64,000 nt of DNA from a virus, in IMG/VR virus record IMGVR_UViG_3300042261_001430, positions 1-64,000 of that record, one strand, 5' to 3'. A model generated the notes under the pieces. It did not search any database. It was not told where the DNA came from and saw only the letters and a program-made list of their open reading frames with translations. The position numbers and the translations under genes were made by a program. How positions within the stretch are numbered: position 1 is the first letter of the stretch; the number at the start of each line of letters is the position of its first letter. Shown piece by piece: positions 16,918 through 25,443 of the stretch.

Positions 16918-17361
16918 TTGTCAAGAAATTATATTAGCAAAGCAAAAGAAGTTGGAGAGTTGGTCACAAAGAAGCAAATTCAGTACGGCGATTCATTTGG
17001 GAATGCTCACCATGTATTGAAGGTTTTATATCCTGACGGAGTTAAACCAGAACAGTACAAAGATTTTCTTACCGTTACACGGGTGATCGATAAGTTATTT
17101 CGGATAGCAAATGGAGATCAGGGTGGAGAGTCGGCATGGTCAGATATATGTGGATATAGTCTCTTGGCAATTACTCCTGAAGAAGAATCAAAGAAGTTCA
17201 AAGTCTCTGACCTGAAGGCACAAATTAAGATTGTTTGTAATAATGATGATGAATGCAGTTTGGATAAAGCATGTGAGCGTGAAATTATACGCATGGTTGA
17301 CAATCACATAAGGAAGCAAGTTGCATTTCACGATCATAAGGATTATAGTTTAGGAAATTAA
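16918..17361 (+). CDS. MazG/DUF6378-like phage protein
   Basis: A 147-residue protein starting with TTG one base after the previous stop. The pattern 'KKQIQYGDSFGNAHHVLKVL' with later 'RVIDKLFRIANG' and 'AWSDICGYSLLAI' matches small phage MazG-like or DUF6378 proteins, in which E/D residues on helices bind Mg and nucleotides are hydrolysed. Its position among nucleotide-metabolism genes supports nucleotide pool cleaning. The activity is not proven. Confidence 0.55.
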   Translation: MSRNYISKAKEVGELVTKKQIQYGDSFGNAHHVLKVLYPDGVKPEQYKDFLTVTRVIDKLFRIANGDQGGESAWSDICGYSLLAITPEEESKKFKVSDLKAQIKIVCNNDDECSLDKACEREIIRMVDNHIRKQVAFHDHKDYSLGN

Positions 17362-17380
17362 TGATTTTTGGTGAATATTA

Positions 17381-17902
17381 ATGAGCAAGAGAAAAAGTGA
17401 GGATGCTTCCGAGGATATTGAACCGGTAGTGAATAGTATATCAAAATCAAAAATGGGAATATCTGACATAATAGGTGACATTGTAAAAAACAAACCGGAA
17501 AAGATCATAAAAAAGGGCATCAATTATGATACAATTATTTCTAATGGTGGGTGCAGTGGTACAACACGATTAGAGGACGTTATTCGTTCTAAATCCATTG
17601 AAAGAACGCATGGTAAGTGGGTATCTTCTCAACGTATTTATGATGATGTATTGATGGCTGTTCAGAAACTCGATATGAACGATGCATTTCCAAGTAAATT
17701 AATTGTCAGTCGTAATACGTTAAAGATAATTAATAAGATAAAGTATCCATTGGGTCTCCCTTATTGGTGGGTTTTAGGTGCAATTTTTGGCAAGTCGTTA
17801 TCAGATCCAAAACTTAGTGAATTTATTGTAGTTACCGATATTCCTGATAGCATAGCAGTTGTGTCTGGTGGGAATGATTTTGTTGTTATCGAGATAGACT
17901 AA
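17381..17902 (+). CDS. Hypothetical protein
   Basis: The 173-residue product has a charged N-terminus (KRKSEDASEDIEPVVNSIS) and a compact C-terminal alpha/beta part (RIYDDVLMAVQKL through FIVVTDIPDSIAVV). This arrangement resembles a phage capsid-like or Mu gp29-type fold only superficially. GGTGAATATTA precedes the ATG. Not assigned. Confidence 0.5.
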   Translation: MSKRKSEDASEDIEPVVNSISKSKMGISDIIGDIVKNKPEKIIKKGINYDTIISNGGCSGTTRLEDVIRSKSIERTHGKWVSSQRIYDDVLMAVQKLDMNDAFPSKLIVSRNTLKIINKIKYPLGLPYWWVLGAIFGKSLSDPKLSEFIVVTDIPDSIAVVSGGNDFVVIEID

Positions 17903-17905
17903 ATA

Positions 17906-17923
17906 GGAAAAACCTTATAAAAA
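17906..17923 (+). promoter_or_regulatory. Possible archaeal promoter for the helicase gene
   Basis: GGAAAAACCTTATAAAAA resembles BRE plus TATA, about 30 bases before the TTG start at 17944, which also has a GGTGG ribosome site. Confidence 0.4.
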
Positions 17924-17943
17924 TAATTTTTGGTGGAATAATA

Positions 17944-19329
17944 TTGTACGAAGATATTGAAAGTGAAATTGAAGTTGAAGGATGCAGTATTGAGATTGAT
18001 AATATTGAAGAGTGTCTTGTAAAAGCCCAACGAGGAAAGGGAATAGTAAGTGTCAATGCTCAGAAATTTGCAGATAAGTTTTTAAGAAGGCATCCTACAA
18101 TTTGTGTAATTGAATCAAAAGAAATACTAACTTATGTTAATGGAAAATATATAGCAAACGGGAAAGAACTTATCCACCAATCTTTAGTTGCTTCGCTAGC
18201 GCCTTATGAAAAAGTTGATGGTGAAGCTGCATATAGTACATATCTATTTAGAGAAGTGTTGGATATTATAAAGGGTATGACATATATACATGCAAGCGAT
18301 ATTGATGCTGATTTGAATGTTATAAATGTACAAAATGGATTGTTAAATTGGAGAACGTTGGAACTGATCCCACACTCACCATATTATTACAGTCGCATTC
18401 AACATCCCATAATGTATGATCCTAAAGCTGAGTGTCCGTCAATTGAAAAAATATTTAATACTGTCTTGCGGAGCGAGGATTATTTTAAGGCTCTTGAATT
18501 TATTGCTTACTGTTTATATCGGGCGTATCCCATTCAAAAGGCGTTCATTTTGCTTGGTCCTGGTGGTACAGGAAAAACTCAGTTCATTGATATTGTTTGT
18601 AGGTTGCTGGGTGCTGAAAATGTATCGTCAACTTCGATGCACGACTTAGAGACAGATAGGTTTGCAACAAGTGATTTATTTAATAAGTGCCTGAATCAGT
18701 TTGGTGATATGGAACAGACGGTTTTACCGAACGTGAACATATTAAAAATGTTGACATCTGGTAAGGATAGGGTTAGGGCACAACGAAAGCGGGAGCACCC
18801 ATTTGACTTTGTGAATTTTGCCAAGTTTTTGATGGCTACCAATAAGCTTCCATATGTTAAGGACGATACGACTGGATTCTATCGTAGAATAGAAATTTTA
18901 CCATTTGATCATGTCTTTACTGAAGCTGAGAAGGATCAGGCCCTTCTTGATGCAGCTACATCAAGTGAAGAGCTTAGCGGTTTATTGAACATGGTGATTC
19001 CACATTTGGATGTCTTAATAAGCAGGGGGAACTTTTCAAACTCGTTCACTGTTACCGATGCCAAAATGAAGTACAAGGCGGCATCTGACCCAATAGGAAC
19101 CTTTGTAGAGGAGCATATTGAAGAGGTTGCTGGCGAAATGGCATCAAAAGACGATGTGTATGAAGCGTATCGCGCATTTTGCATCCAACATGAGATTCAA
19201 GATCCATTATGTAAGTCATGGTTTGGTAGGCAGTTCGCGAAGCAAATAGCATACTGGAAAAAAGATGGTATTCGAAATGTCAATGGAGAATTAAAAACCG
19301 TTTGGCTAAATATGCGATTACTTGCATAA
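17944..19329 (+). CDS. SF3 replicative helicase (D5/P4 family)
   Basis: A 461-residue protein. The first 190 residues match the D5_N-type region ('FREVLDIIKGMTYI', 'VQNGLLNWRTLELIPHS'). The ATPase follows: Walker A 'LLGPGGTGKTQF', Walker B 'NQFGDMEQ', sensor-1 'FAKFLMATNKLP' and arginine finger 'GFYRRIEILPF', in the order of superfamily 3 helicases. A winged-helix tail follows. The family unwinds origins in viruses and plasmids. No separate primase domain is evident. The TTG start with GGTGG upstream is the only good start. Confidence 0.87.
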   Translation: MYEDIESEIEVEGCSIEIDNIEECLVKAQRGKGIVSVNAQKFADKFLRRHPTICVIESKEILTYVNGKYIANGKELIHQSLVASLAPYEKVDGEAAYSTYLFREVLDIIKGMTYIHASDIDADLNVINVQNGLLNWRTLELIPHSPYYYSRIQHPIMYDPKAECPSIEKIFNTVLRSEDYFKALEFIAYCLYRAYPIQKAFILLGPGGTGKTQFIDIVCRLLGAENVSSTSMHDLETDRFATSDLFNKCLNQFGDMEQTVLPNVNILKMLTSGKDRVRAQRKREHPFDFVNFAKFLMATNKLPYVKDDTTGFYRRIEILPFDHVFTEAEKDQALLDAATSSEELSGLLNMVIPHLDVLISRGNFSNSFTVTDAKMKYKAASDPIGTFVEEHIEEVAGEMASKDDVYEAYRAFCIQHEIQDPLCKSWFGRQFAKQIAYWKKDGIRNVNGELKTVWLNMRLLA

Positions 19330-19355
19330 TATTTTTTTCAAGTAGGGGGACTATT

Positions 19356-19733
19356 TTGAAAGAGTATATTAAGACGACCAGAAGCGATTCTGAAAAATAT
19401 TCGAATTGTAATAATATTGAATGGAATGGCTTTACATCATTTTTTCCTCATGTTCAATCCCGCATGACCATAGTATCTGCCTTATATAGCATTTATGACA
19501 CTGTTAGATATTTATCAATCTTCTCTGATGATTATGATGAGATAATTAATATAATAAATCTTGAATATGGAGATCTGGGAAACCAGCTTGGAAAAATATG
19601 GATGAAGATTGGATATAATAAGGTTGATAATGCTGTAATTGATATCTCAAGTAGCACCAAGATTGTACTGGCGAGCAATGCCGGTTTTATAAAAAACATG
19701 AGGGAAAGATTCAGCGCACCGCAAGCTATTTAA
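19356..19733 (+). CDS. Hypothetical protein
   Basis: The TTG at 19356 has AGGGGGA upstream and avoids overlap with the helicase. The 126-residue product is helical and acidic, with 'SYDDYDEIINIINLEYGDLG'-like stretches and no known motif. Confidence 0.45.
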   Translation: MKEYIKTTRSDSEKYSNCNNIEWNGFTSFFPHVQSRMTIVSALYSIYDTVRYLSIFSDDYDEIINIINLEYGDLGNQLGKIWMKIGYNKVDNAVIDISSSTKIVLASNAGFIKNMRERFSAPQAI

Positions 19734-19757
19734 CCTACTAGATCTATATTGTGATGT

Positions 19758-20375
19758 ATGGAAAAGATATTGTGTAGAACGGTCACAGGGTCTCATATGT
19801 GGGGAGATGAGAAACCCACGTCGGATCTTGATATTTCGGAGGTCTATGTGGTTCCTACAAAGACAATTTTGGAAGGAAGGCCATATGATAAGACAAGACC
19901 ACAGACAAAGAGTATAATCGCAGTACGCGATGTCGAAACAACATATTGGGAAGTGGGGCACCTTGTTGGCCAGCTTCTGAAAGGCAATCAGAATGCTATT
20001 TGGGCGGTATGCAGTCCAAAAGTACTATGGACATGCCCCGAACATCGAGTGTTGGATGTCATCGTTCGTGAGAATGTAGCTAAGTGTACATATCATTCAA
20101 TCAAGGGGATGGCTACTTCGCAGTGGAAGGATGCCACCAAGAGGGGCCTTGGCATAAAGGGAATACGGTCCGCTTGGAGAACTGCTAATTTCGGGTGCGA
20201 CCTTCTCACGTTTGGTACTGTTGCATTTAATCGTACACCTGATTGGGTCGATGAGGAAGCACTTACCAAAAAGATGTATTTGCTGGATCAAGCGTATGAG
20301 TCGAGTATGTTGCCTGAAAAACCAAACCCAGAACCGTTCTATGAGTTCATGTACAATCTTAGGTTAAATAGGTGA
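19758..20375 (+). CDS. RlaP-like RNA-repair nucleotidyltransferase
   Basis: A 205-residue pol-beta-fold nucleotidyltransferase. The catalytic motif is 'TVTGSHMWGDEKPTSDLDIS' (GS...SDLD), followed by 'EVYVVP'. This matches the COG3541/RlaP family, which comparative genomics ties to RtcB-centred RNA repair; the reaction is not established. RtcB begins only 617 bases downstream and a CCA-type enzyme is also close, strengthening the assignment. The helical C-terminal region is shorter than usual. Confidence 0.7.
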   Translation: MEKILCRTVTGSHMWGDEKPTSDLDISEVYVVPTKTILEGRPYDKTRPQTKSIIAVRDVETTYWEVGHLVGQLLKGNQNAIWAVCSPKVLWTCPEHRVLDVIVRENVAKCTYHSIKGMATSQWKDATKRGLGIKGIRSAWRTANFGCDLLTFGTVAFNRTPDWVDEEALTKKMYLLDQAYESSMLPEKPNPEPFYEFMYNLRLNR

Positions 20376-20381
20376 ATTTGA

Positions 20382-20675
20382 ATGAGATGTTTAATGGCGA
20401 TTGCCGCGATATTTATACTTTCGTGTGGTATTGGGATATGTGCGATTAGCCCTGATGTAAGTCTTGTCGCGAAAAACGTTACGATATTGCAACCGACATT
20501 CACTATGGGCACGTATCACGATTTTTTAGTGATTAGTGATGCTGTTGTTGTTAATGAGACTGAAAACTTCGTGCTCGTCAAATATTCCTTCATAGAATAT
20601 GGAATTACCCATGATGATGTCATACACCGTGAAAAGTGGATTGGTAAAGGCTGGATATATTCTATAGACAGCTAA
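20382..20675 (+). CDS. Small secreted protein
   Basis: A 97-residue protein with a signal peptide (CLMAIAAIFILSCGIGICA) and a beta-rich mature part. The Cys in the signal region might allow lipid attachment. It is followed by T-rich terminator-like sequence. Role unknown. Confidence 0.55.
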   Translation: MRCLMAIAAIFILSCGIGICAISPDVSLVAKNVTILQPTFTMGTYHDFLVISDAVVVNETENFVLVKYSFIEYGITHDDVIHREKWIGKGWIYSIDS

Positions 20676-20704
20676 TTTTCTCTTTTTTTGTTCTTTTTTC
20701 AGGC
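20676..20704 (+). terminator. T-rich terminator
   Basis: TTTTCTCTTTTTTTGTTCTTTTTTC directly follows a stop and precedes a new promoter, as expected for archaeal U-tract termination. Confidence 0.55.
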
Positions 20705-20719
20705 AAAACCTTTATATGC
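20705..20719 (+). promoter_or_regulatory. Archaeal promoter for the wHTH-rtcB operon
   Basis: AAAACCTTTATATGC predicts a start within a few bases of the ATG at 20741, suggesting a leaderless mRNA. Confidence 0.65.
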
Positions 20720-20740
20720 TTTGAAAGCCTATAGTGTTTT

Positions 20741-20986
20741 ATGTTATACCTATCTGAGCAGTCTTTGAGATTGTTCTTGGCGTATGCTGAGGATGCCGAA
20801 AATTGGGCCGGAACACCTTTAGTTGATGGAAATGTCAGAGGATCAAAGGAAGGTCGGGGAAATCTCACTGACTTAAAAAAGAAGGGATTGATTACCACAT
20901 TTCAACACAACAAAGAGATGTTTGTTGAGTTCACTGATGCTGGAATAGAACTTGCGAAGGAACATGGTATTATAATTGAGGAGTGA
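20741..20986 (+). CDS. Winged-helix DNA-binding protein
   Basis: An 81-residue protein. 'RLFLAYAEDAENWAG' leads into a winged helix with recognition segment 'GNLTDLKKKGLITTF' and wing 'MFVEFTDAGIELAKE'. It resembles small archaeal transcription factors. It is first in the operon and overlaps the rtcB region, so it could regulate the RNA-repair genes. The mRNA is probably leaderless. Confidence 0.65.
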   Translation: MLYLSEQSLRLFLAYAEDAENWAGTPLVDGNVRGSKEGRGNLTDLKKKGLITTFQHNKEMFVEFTDAGIELAKEHGIIIEE

Positions 20987-20991
20987 AAAAT

Positions 20992-22167
20992 ATGATGAAG
21001 ATTAAGGAAACTGGAAAGCTGCCCATATATTCTTGGGCGTCTTATATTGAGGATGGGGCTGAGGCGCAGGCCATGAATCTAGCCTTACATCCTTTTACTG
21101 TTAATCACGTTGCCCTGATGCCGGACTGCCATTCGGGCTACGGGATGCCTATTGGTGGGGTAATTGCCACTAAGGGTGTAATTATCCCCAATGCTGTAGG
21201 TGTCGATATTGGATGTGGGATGCGCGCGGTACGCACTAATCTGAGGGAGCTTGATGTTTCGACCATTATCAAGATAGTGGAAAAGATACAGGAGACCATT
21301 CCAGTTGGACATAATCACAACAAGGATGCTTTCCCCTTGATGATGCCTGAGAGGCCCAAGGGTGAGCTTGAAGTTGTCGAGAAGGAATATGATTCCGCGT
21401 GTCATCAGATAGGCACCTTGGGCGGTGGGAATCACTTTATAGAGCTTCAGAAGAGTTCTTTAGGTGATATTTGGATAATGGTCCATTCCGGAAGCCGGAA
21501 TATAGGAAAGAAGGTTGCTGACCACTATCAGACCATCGCGAGGAAGTATACCGAGGAGTCTGATAATCCAATCCCAAAGGCGTGGGAGCTGGACTTTCTG
21601 CCTATGACCAGCATTGGTGATGTAGAGAGTCTTGGATTTAAGTACAAGAAGGAGATGCAATATTGTTTGGCATTCGCGAAGGCAAATAGACAGTTCATGA
21701 TGCTCAGGATTCAAAACATCTTCCGTGAGATGGTGCCTGATGTTGAATTTGTTTGGGAGCATGACATTCATCACAATTATGCAGAGTGGGACCATATCGA
21801 TGGAAAGTCCGTGTACATCCACAGGAAGGGTGCTACCTCCGCAAAGAAGGATCAGATGGGCATCATCCCTGGTTCGCAGGGGACTGCTTCGTATATTGTA
21901 GAGGGTCGTGGAAATCCGCAGTCTTTCCAGTCTTGTTCTCATGGTAGCGGGCGCAAGATGGGGAGAAATGAGGCAAAGAGGAAGCTGAGCCTTGATGAGC
22001 AGATGGCAATTCTCGATGAAAAGGGGATTGTTCATGGAATGAAGTCCGTCGCGAAGTTGGATGAAGCTCCAGGAGCTTACAAGGATATTGAGGAAGTAAT
22101 GGAGAATCAGGCAGACTTGGTAAAGAAGATCGTGAGATTGGAACCGATAGCAGTAATCAAGGGATGA
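20992..22167 (+). CDS. rtcB: RNA-splicing ligase RtcB
   Basis: A 391-residue RtcB with all key motifs: 'DCHSGYGMPIGG', 'VGVDIGCGMRAV' (Mn-binding Cys), 'GGGNHFIEL', 'FAKANR' (GTP/Mn region), 'WEHDIHHNYAEW', 'GSQGTASYIVEG' and the guanylylated His in 'CSHGSGRKMGR'. RtcB joins 2',3'-cyclic phosphate and 5'-OH RNA ends, as in archaeal tRNA splicing or repair after ribonuclease attack. It is shorter than cellular archaeal RtcB (about 480 residues). No Archease gene is seen nearby. The ATG at 20992 has GAGGAG six bases upstream. Confidence 0.95.
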   Translation: MMKIKETGKLPIYSWASYIEDGAEAQAMNLALHPFTVNHVALMPDCHSGYGMPIGGVIATKGVIIPNAVGVDIGCGMRAVRTNLRELDVSTIIKIVEKIQETIPVGHNHNKDAFPLMMPERPKGELEVVEKEYDSACHQIGTLGGGNHFIELQKSSLGDIWIMVHSGSRNIGKKVADHYQTIARKYTEESDNPIPKAWELDFLPMTSIGDVESLGFKYKKEMQYCLAFAKANRQFMMLRIQNIFREMVPDVEFVWEHDIHHNYAEWDHIDGKSVYIHRKGATSAKKDQMGIIPGSQGTASYIVEGRGNPQSFQSCSHGSGRKMGRNEAKRKLSLDEQMAILDEKGIVHGMKSVAKLDEAPGAYKDIEEVMENQADLVKKIVRLEPIAVIKG

Positions 22168-22171
22168 GGCT

Positions 22172-22294
22172 ATGCTTCCTGAAAAATGCCCAGCCTGCGG
22201 ATCTTATTTTTTTGGCCGAATAGGTCATGATATGGTATGCTTGTCGTGTAACGTGGTTTTGGAGGATTTTGATGAAGAAGAAAGAACTTGTTGA
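22172..22294 (+). CDS. 40-residue zinc ribbon
   Basis: ATG at 22172, four bases after the rtcB stop. CPACG and CLSC make a TFIIB/TFS-type ribbon, ending in acidic residues. It overlaps the next gene by 23 bases. Possibly a DNA- or RNA-polymerase-binding mini-protein. No further support. Confidence 0.5.
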   Translation: MLPEKCPACGSYFFGRIGHDMVCLSCNVVLEDFDEEERTC

Positions 22295-22562
22295 ACAGGA
22301 TGTATATTATTGTGATATTTGCGGTAAAAAAATCAAACACTACCATAAATGTGATTATTGTGGTAAAGAGGTATGCAGTGAGCACAGCGGTCTCTCTTTT
22401 AGTGAGGAGGAAGATACTTGCCTAGAGTGTTGCAAGTTGTCATATACTCAGCGCCAAAAGAAGTATCAACAACAACACTGCAAGCATAATCATATAGAGC
22501 GTTCCGGTGGCAAATTTACTTGTACTGATTGCGGAATGTTGATCATGGATATGCGGGAGTAG
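22272..22562 (+). CDS. Double zinc-finger protein
   Basis: The ATG at 22272 has GGAGGAT upstream. The 96-residue product has a B-box or ZZ-like cluster (CDICGKKIKHYHKCDYCGKE, then CSEH and CLECC) and a C-terminal ribbon (CTDCGML). Not recognised further. Confidence 0.6.
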   Translation: MKKKELVEQDVYYCDICGKKIKHYHKCDYCGKEVCSEHSGLSFSEEEDTCLECCKLSYTQRQKKYQQQHCKHNHIERSGGKFTCTDCGMLIMDMRE

Positions 22563-22567
22563 ATTAA

Positions 22568-22726
22568 ATAACATATTGTTGTGGCATAAATCCATGTGGG
22601 GGACTTTATATTTTTCCCAATGAGTTCCATGATGTTAGAGATCCTAGATTTTTGCCTGCGGCTGTTTTTGATTGTAGAATAGAAGGTTGTAAAGGAAAAT
22701 GTTGTATGAGCGAGGTATTTTTATGA
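22568..22726 (+). CDS. Possible Cys-rich ORF with ATA start
   Basis: A 52-codon frame (CCGINPCGGLYIF ... CRIEGCKGKCC) fills the gap exactly and overlaps the next ATG by ATGA. It has no ATG, GTG or TTG start. ATA at 22568 has GGGAG eight bases upstream and would be an unusual start. The composition looks coding, so I list it as likely real but uncertain. Confidence 0.35.
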   Translation: MTYCCGINPCGGLYIFPNEFHDVRDPRFLPAAVFDCRIEGCKGKCCMSEVFL

Positions 22727-23055
22727 AGAGAGTGGTTGTTTCAAATGATGCAAAAGAATTTGAGTATGTTGATGATGTTGATTATGATAATAAGTTTGTT
22801 TTTATTCTATTAGGTGATGATATCGGTCGGCTCGATTTCAGGGGAGATTCACGAAAATATTACATGTACTGTATCACACGGGTAAGGTCTTATCCTTGGA
22901 ACATTCAGTTTTACGATACGGCACGAGAATGTGTGAATATCGCAATCAATAGAGGTGCTACAGTATTTAGCTTCGATACATCCCAAGAAGCAATTGCGTG
23001 GATGTATGAAACATCGAAACTCTTAAATATCAAGAAAGGCAAGTATATGATATGA
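22723..23055 (+). CDS. Hypothetical protein
   Basis: The ATG at 22723 has GAGGT upstream, and an earlier in-frame ATG is less likely. The 110-residue product is alpha/beta (SYPWNIQFYDTARECVNIAI). It overlaps the CCA-type gene start. Not assigned. Confidence 0.5.
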   Translation: MKRVVVSNDAKEFEYVDDVDYDNKFVFILLGDDIGRLDFRGDSRKYYMYCITRVRSYPWNIQFYDTARECVNIAINRGATVFSFDTSQEAIAWMYETSKLLNIKKGKYMI

Positions 23056-24407
23056 GTGTAGAACTTGCAAGAAAGATTGCCGCTGAAGTTGATAAGGTGG
23101 GCGGTAGTTCATACTTTACGGGTGGGTTTGCCCGTGATAAAATAATGGGAAAGTCCAATAAGGATATCGATATCGAGGTATACGGTCTTTGGCCGGAGGA
23201 ACTTCGGGATCTTCTTAAGGGATTTGGTAAAAAGGTTGTTCTCGTTGGGGAATCCTTTGGTGTGTTCAAGATTGACGACCTCGATGTTGCAATTCCGAGG
23301 AAGGAAAAATCAACAGGCAGAAGCCACACTTCAATAGAGGTAGATTCAGATCCGTTCCTTGAACCAGAAGTCGCCGCGAGGAGAAGAGACTTTACCAGAA
23401 ATGCGATCATGATAAATGTGCTCACTGGTGATGTTCTTGATTTCTTTGGTGGCATACAAGACATCAGGGATAATATGGTCAGGATGATCGACGAAAAGAC
23501 ATTTGTGGAAGATCCACTTAGATTTATCAGAGCTGCCAAGTTTGCCGCGAGGGATAATCTTATCATAAGCCATAAGACCGTACAGGCCATCCAGAGGAAC
23601 CGGATGGATGTAAAGAACCTTCCTATTGAAAGGGTGTTTGGTGAGGTTAGCGCGGTTCTTATGGACTCTCCGAAGCCTTCCTATGGCTTCTCTGTTATGG
23701 ATCATCTCAGAGTCATGGAGCTTCTGCTTCCTGAGCTTTGGGTACTGGATTCCGTCGAGCAAAACCCGAAGTTCCATCCAGAAGGCAACGTTGGAAACCA
23801 TTGGCGAAAGACAATCGATTGGTCTCCTGTTGGCCAGAGGACACTGGTTGAGCAGCTTGCTAGGATGTGGCATGATGTAGGCAAGCTGTACGGTACAAAG
23901 AGACATGAAATGATCTCTGTTGATATCATTAAGGAGGCTTTCCCTCTTAGGCTGACCAATAATGCAGAGATCATAGATGAGGTTGTCAAAATCGTGGGCA
24001 ACCACATGAAGCTCTACAATGGAAACGTTACGAGGGCGCGGGTAAAAAGGCTTGCATCTAAAGTTGATGTCTACAAAATTGTTGACATGTACAGGGCCGA
24101 TAAATTTAGTCGGGGCCTTGATCCTGAAGGACTTAAAGAAGATGAGGAACACCTTGCTAAAGTAATTAAGACCTTTGAAGATATCAAGAACGAAGTTGAT
24201 CCGTTCATATTTGGAAGGGATATTATCGAGATGCGTCCCGACATCAAACCCGGTGAAGTATTTGGAAAAGTACTTAAGAGGGTTTACAAGGCACAACTTG
24301 ATGATGAATTTACTGATGTAGATGGTGCCAAAATCTTCCTTAAGAATGTACTCGATGGGCTGCGAAAAGAGGCAGGAAAGTGGGTCATGGATGAGGTGGA
24401 TGAGTGA
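23052..24407 (+). CDS. cca: Bacterial-type tRNA nucleotidyltransferase / poly(A) polymerase with HD domain
   Basis: A 451-residue class II (bacterial) pol-beta enzyme. The catalytic site is 'GGFARDKIMGKSNKDIDIEV' (GG...DIDIEV); then 'RRDFTRNAIMINVLTG' and 'DPLRFIRAAKFAAR', the class II body motifs. A C-terminal HD domain has 'RMWHDVGKL'. Archaea normally use the unrelated class I CCA enzyme, so this was probably acquired from bacteria or their viruses. It would add CCA to the virus tRNA-like RNAs, none of which encodes CCA, or repair host tRNA ends; the HD domain suggests 2',3'-cyclic phosphate removal. CCA addition versus poly(A) synthesis is not decided. Confidence 0.85.
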   Translation: MSVELARKIAAEVDKVGGSSYFTGGFARDKIMGKSNKDIDIEVYGLWPEELRDLLKGFGKKVVLVGESFGVFKIDDLDVAIPRKEKSTGRSHTSIEVDSDPFLEPEVAARRRDFTRNAIMINVLTGDVLDFFGGIQDIRDNMVRMIDEKTFVEDPLRFIRAAKFAARDNLIISHKTVQAIQRNRMDVKNLPIERVFGEVSAVLMDSPKPSYGFSVMDHLRVMELLLPELWVLDSVEQNPKFHPEGNVGNHWRKTIDWSPVGQRTLVEQLARMWHDVGKLYGTKRHEMISVDIIKEAFPLRLTNNAEIIDEVVKIVGNHMKLYNGNVTRARVKRLASKVDVYKIVDMYRADKFSRGLDPEGLKEDEEHLAKVIKTFEDIKNEVDPFIFGRDIIEMRPDIKPGEVFGKVLKRVYKAQLDDEFTDVDGAKIFLKNVLDGLRKEAGKWVMDEVDE

Positions 24408-24802
24408 GTAAATTGGCACCATTTGCCAATATTTTTGGCAACACTGTGAAAGCCAGAATTGTCGAGGAATTGATGGCTGATCCCTCCCAGAAAATCGATA
24501 TTGGGTTCATTGGGCAATTGTGTTCTTGCTCAAGAAAAACCGTAAGAAAGTATATCAAAGAGCTTGAAAAAGACGGTCTTATCTACTATTGTGATGAACA
24601 CAAAGCCTATGAAGTTGACTTTGAAAAGAAATCGTGGGCGGCTCTTACGTTGTTAGCATTTGCTTTAAACGATGATATCCGTTCGCCAGAAGAGGAGGAT
24701 GATGGGTTTTCGTGCTCTTTTGATCGCGGCGTATACGAATATACATCAGGAAGGCCAAGTATCTTTATGCCATTTGTTGTTGAAAGGTGGGGAAAAGAAT
24801 GA
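24404..24802 (+). CDS. Winged-helix protein
   Basis: A 132-residue protein starting GTG in overlap with cca. The first 75 residues form a winged helix (ARIVEELMADPSQKIDIGFI, then CSRKTVRKYIKELEKDGLI). The C-terminus is acidic. Likely a transcription regulator. It overlaps the next gene by ATGA. Confidence 0.6.
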   Translation: MSKLAPFANIFGNTVKARIVEELMADPSQKIDIGFIGQLCSCSRKTVRKYIKELEKDGLIYYCDEHKAYEVDFEKKSWAALTLLAFALNDDIRSPEEEDDGFSCSFDRGVYEYTSGRPSIFMPFVVERWGKE

Positions 24803-25209
24803 TAGTGAATACGGAAAAGGTTAAGTACATGATCAGCACTGCCAAGAAGCATCCAAAAATGGTGATAGTAGCACCCTTCAAATGGAGTCGGGGCGGTAAT
24901 ATCTTCAGCGATGTGTGCAAAGCGATATCCAGAATGAATACGAATAGACACGTAAGCGCGATAGTTATAAATCCCGAAAACATTGAGACGTTTTGGATTG
25001 GCATCAATGCGAAATGTAGCTCATCGTATGAAGCTCTCAGTAAGTTTGCATTTTTATTCTACCGAGAGAATATAAACGATAGGTCGTGGCTCGTATACAG
25101 CAATGAAGTCCCTGTAGATGCCGCTCTTATCGTGTCGAGCCCGAATGGTGTATATGATACGGACTATCCAGAATACGACGATGCCGCGATGATTATAGGA
25201 ATAACATAA
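24799..25209 (+). CDS. Hypothetical alpha/beta protein
   Basis: The ATG at 24799 overlaps the previous stop, with GGTGGGG upstream. The 136-residue product has 'HPKMVIVAPFKWSRGG' and 'VSAIVINPENIETFW' strands. No family seen. Confidence 0.5.
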   Translation: MIVNTEKVKYMISTAKKHPKMVIVAPFKWSRGGNIFSDVCKAISRMNTNRHVSAIVINPENIETFWIGINAKCSSSYEALSKFAFLFYRENINDRSWLVYSNEVPVDAALIVSSPNGVYDTDYPEYDDAAMIIGIT

Positions 25210-25227
25210 AAATTTGGTGATTGAAAA

Positions 25228-25428
25228 GTGATTAGTGAAATTGTTGGCACGGGCTTCCTCTTGGTAGCTCTTATAGCACTGGTATTTATGATTAATATAG
25301 GGAGGAGTGTTTATAATAATAAAAGCCGTTCCCGTATTATAAATGGAATAGTGTTCATGGTAATGGAGTTTGTGATAGCGATATATAGCATTGTTATGTC
25401 GTGTATCTATTTTGGATTTATAAAGTAG
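25228..25428 (+). CDS. Two-helix membrane protein
   Basis: A 66-residue protein with GTG start and GGTGAT upstream. Two transmembrane helices (FLLVALIALVFMINI and IVFMVMEFVIAIYSIVMS) surround a basic loop. Function unknown. Confidence 0.55.
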   Translation: MISEIVGTGFLLVALIALVFMINIGRSVYNNKSRSRIINGIVFMVMEFVIAIYSIVMSCIYFGFIK

Positions 25429-25443
25429 TGGTGTTGATACACT

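Noticed and set aside
23346-24422. A 358-codon minus-strand ORF opposite the CCA enzyme gene
   Set aside because: Long antisense frame without start signals. The plus-strand protein has clear catalytic motifs throughout.
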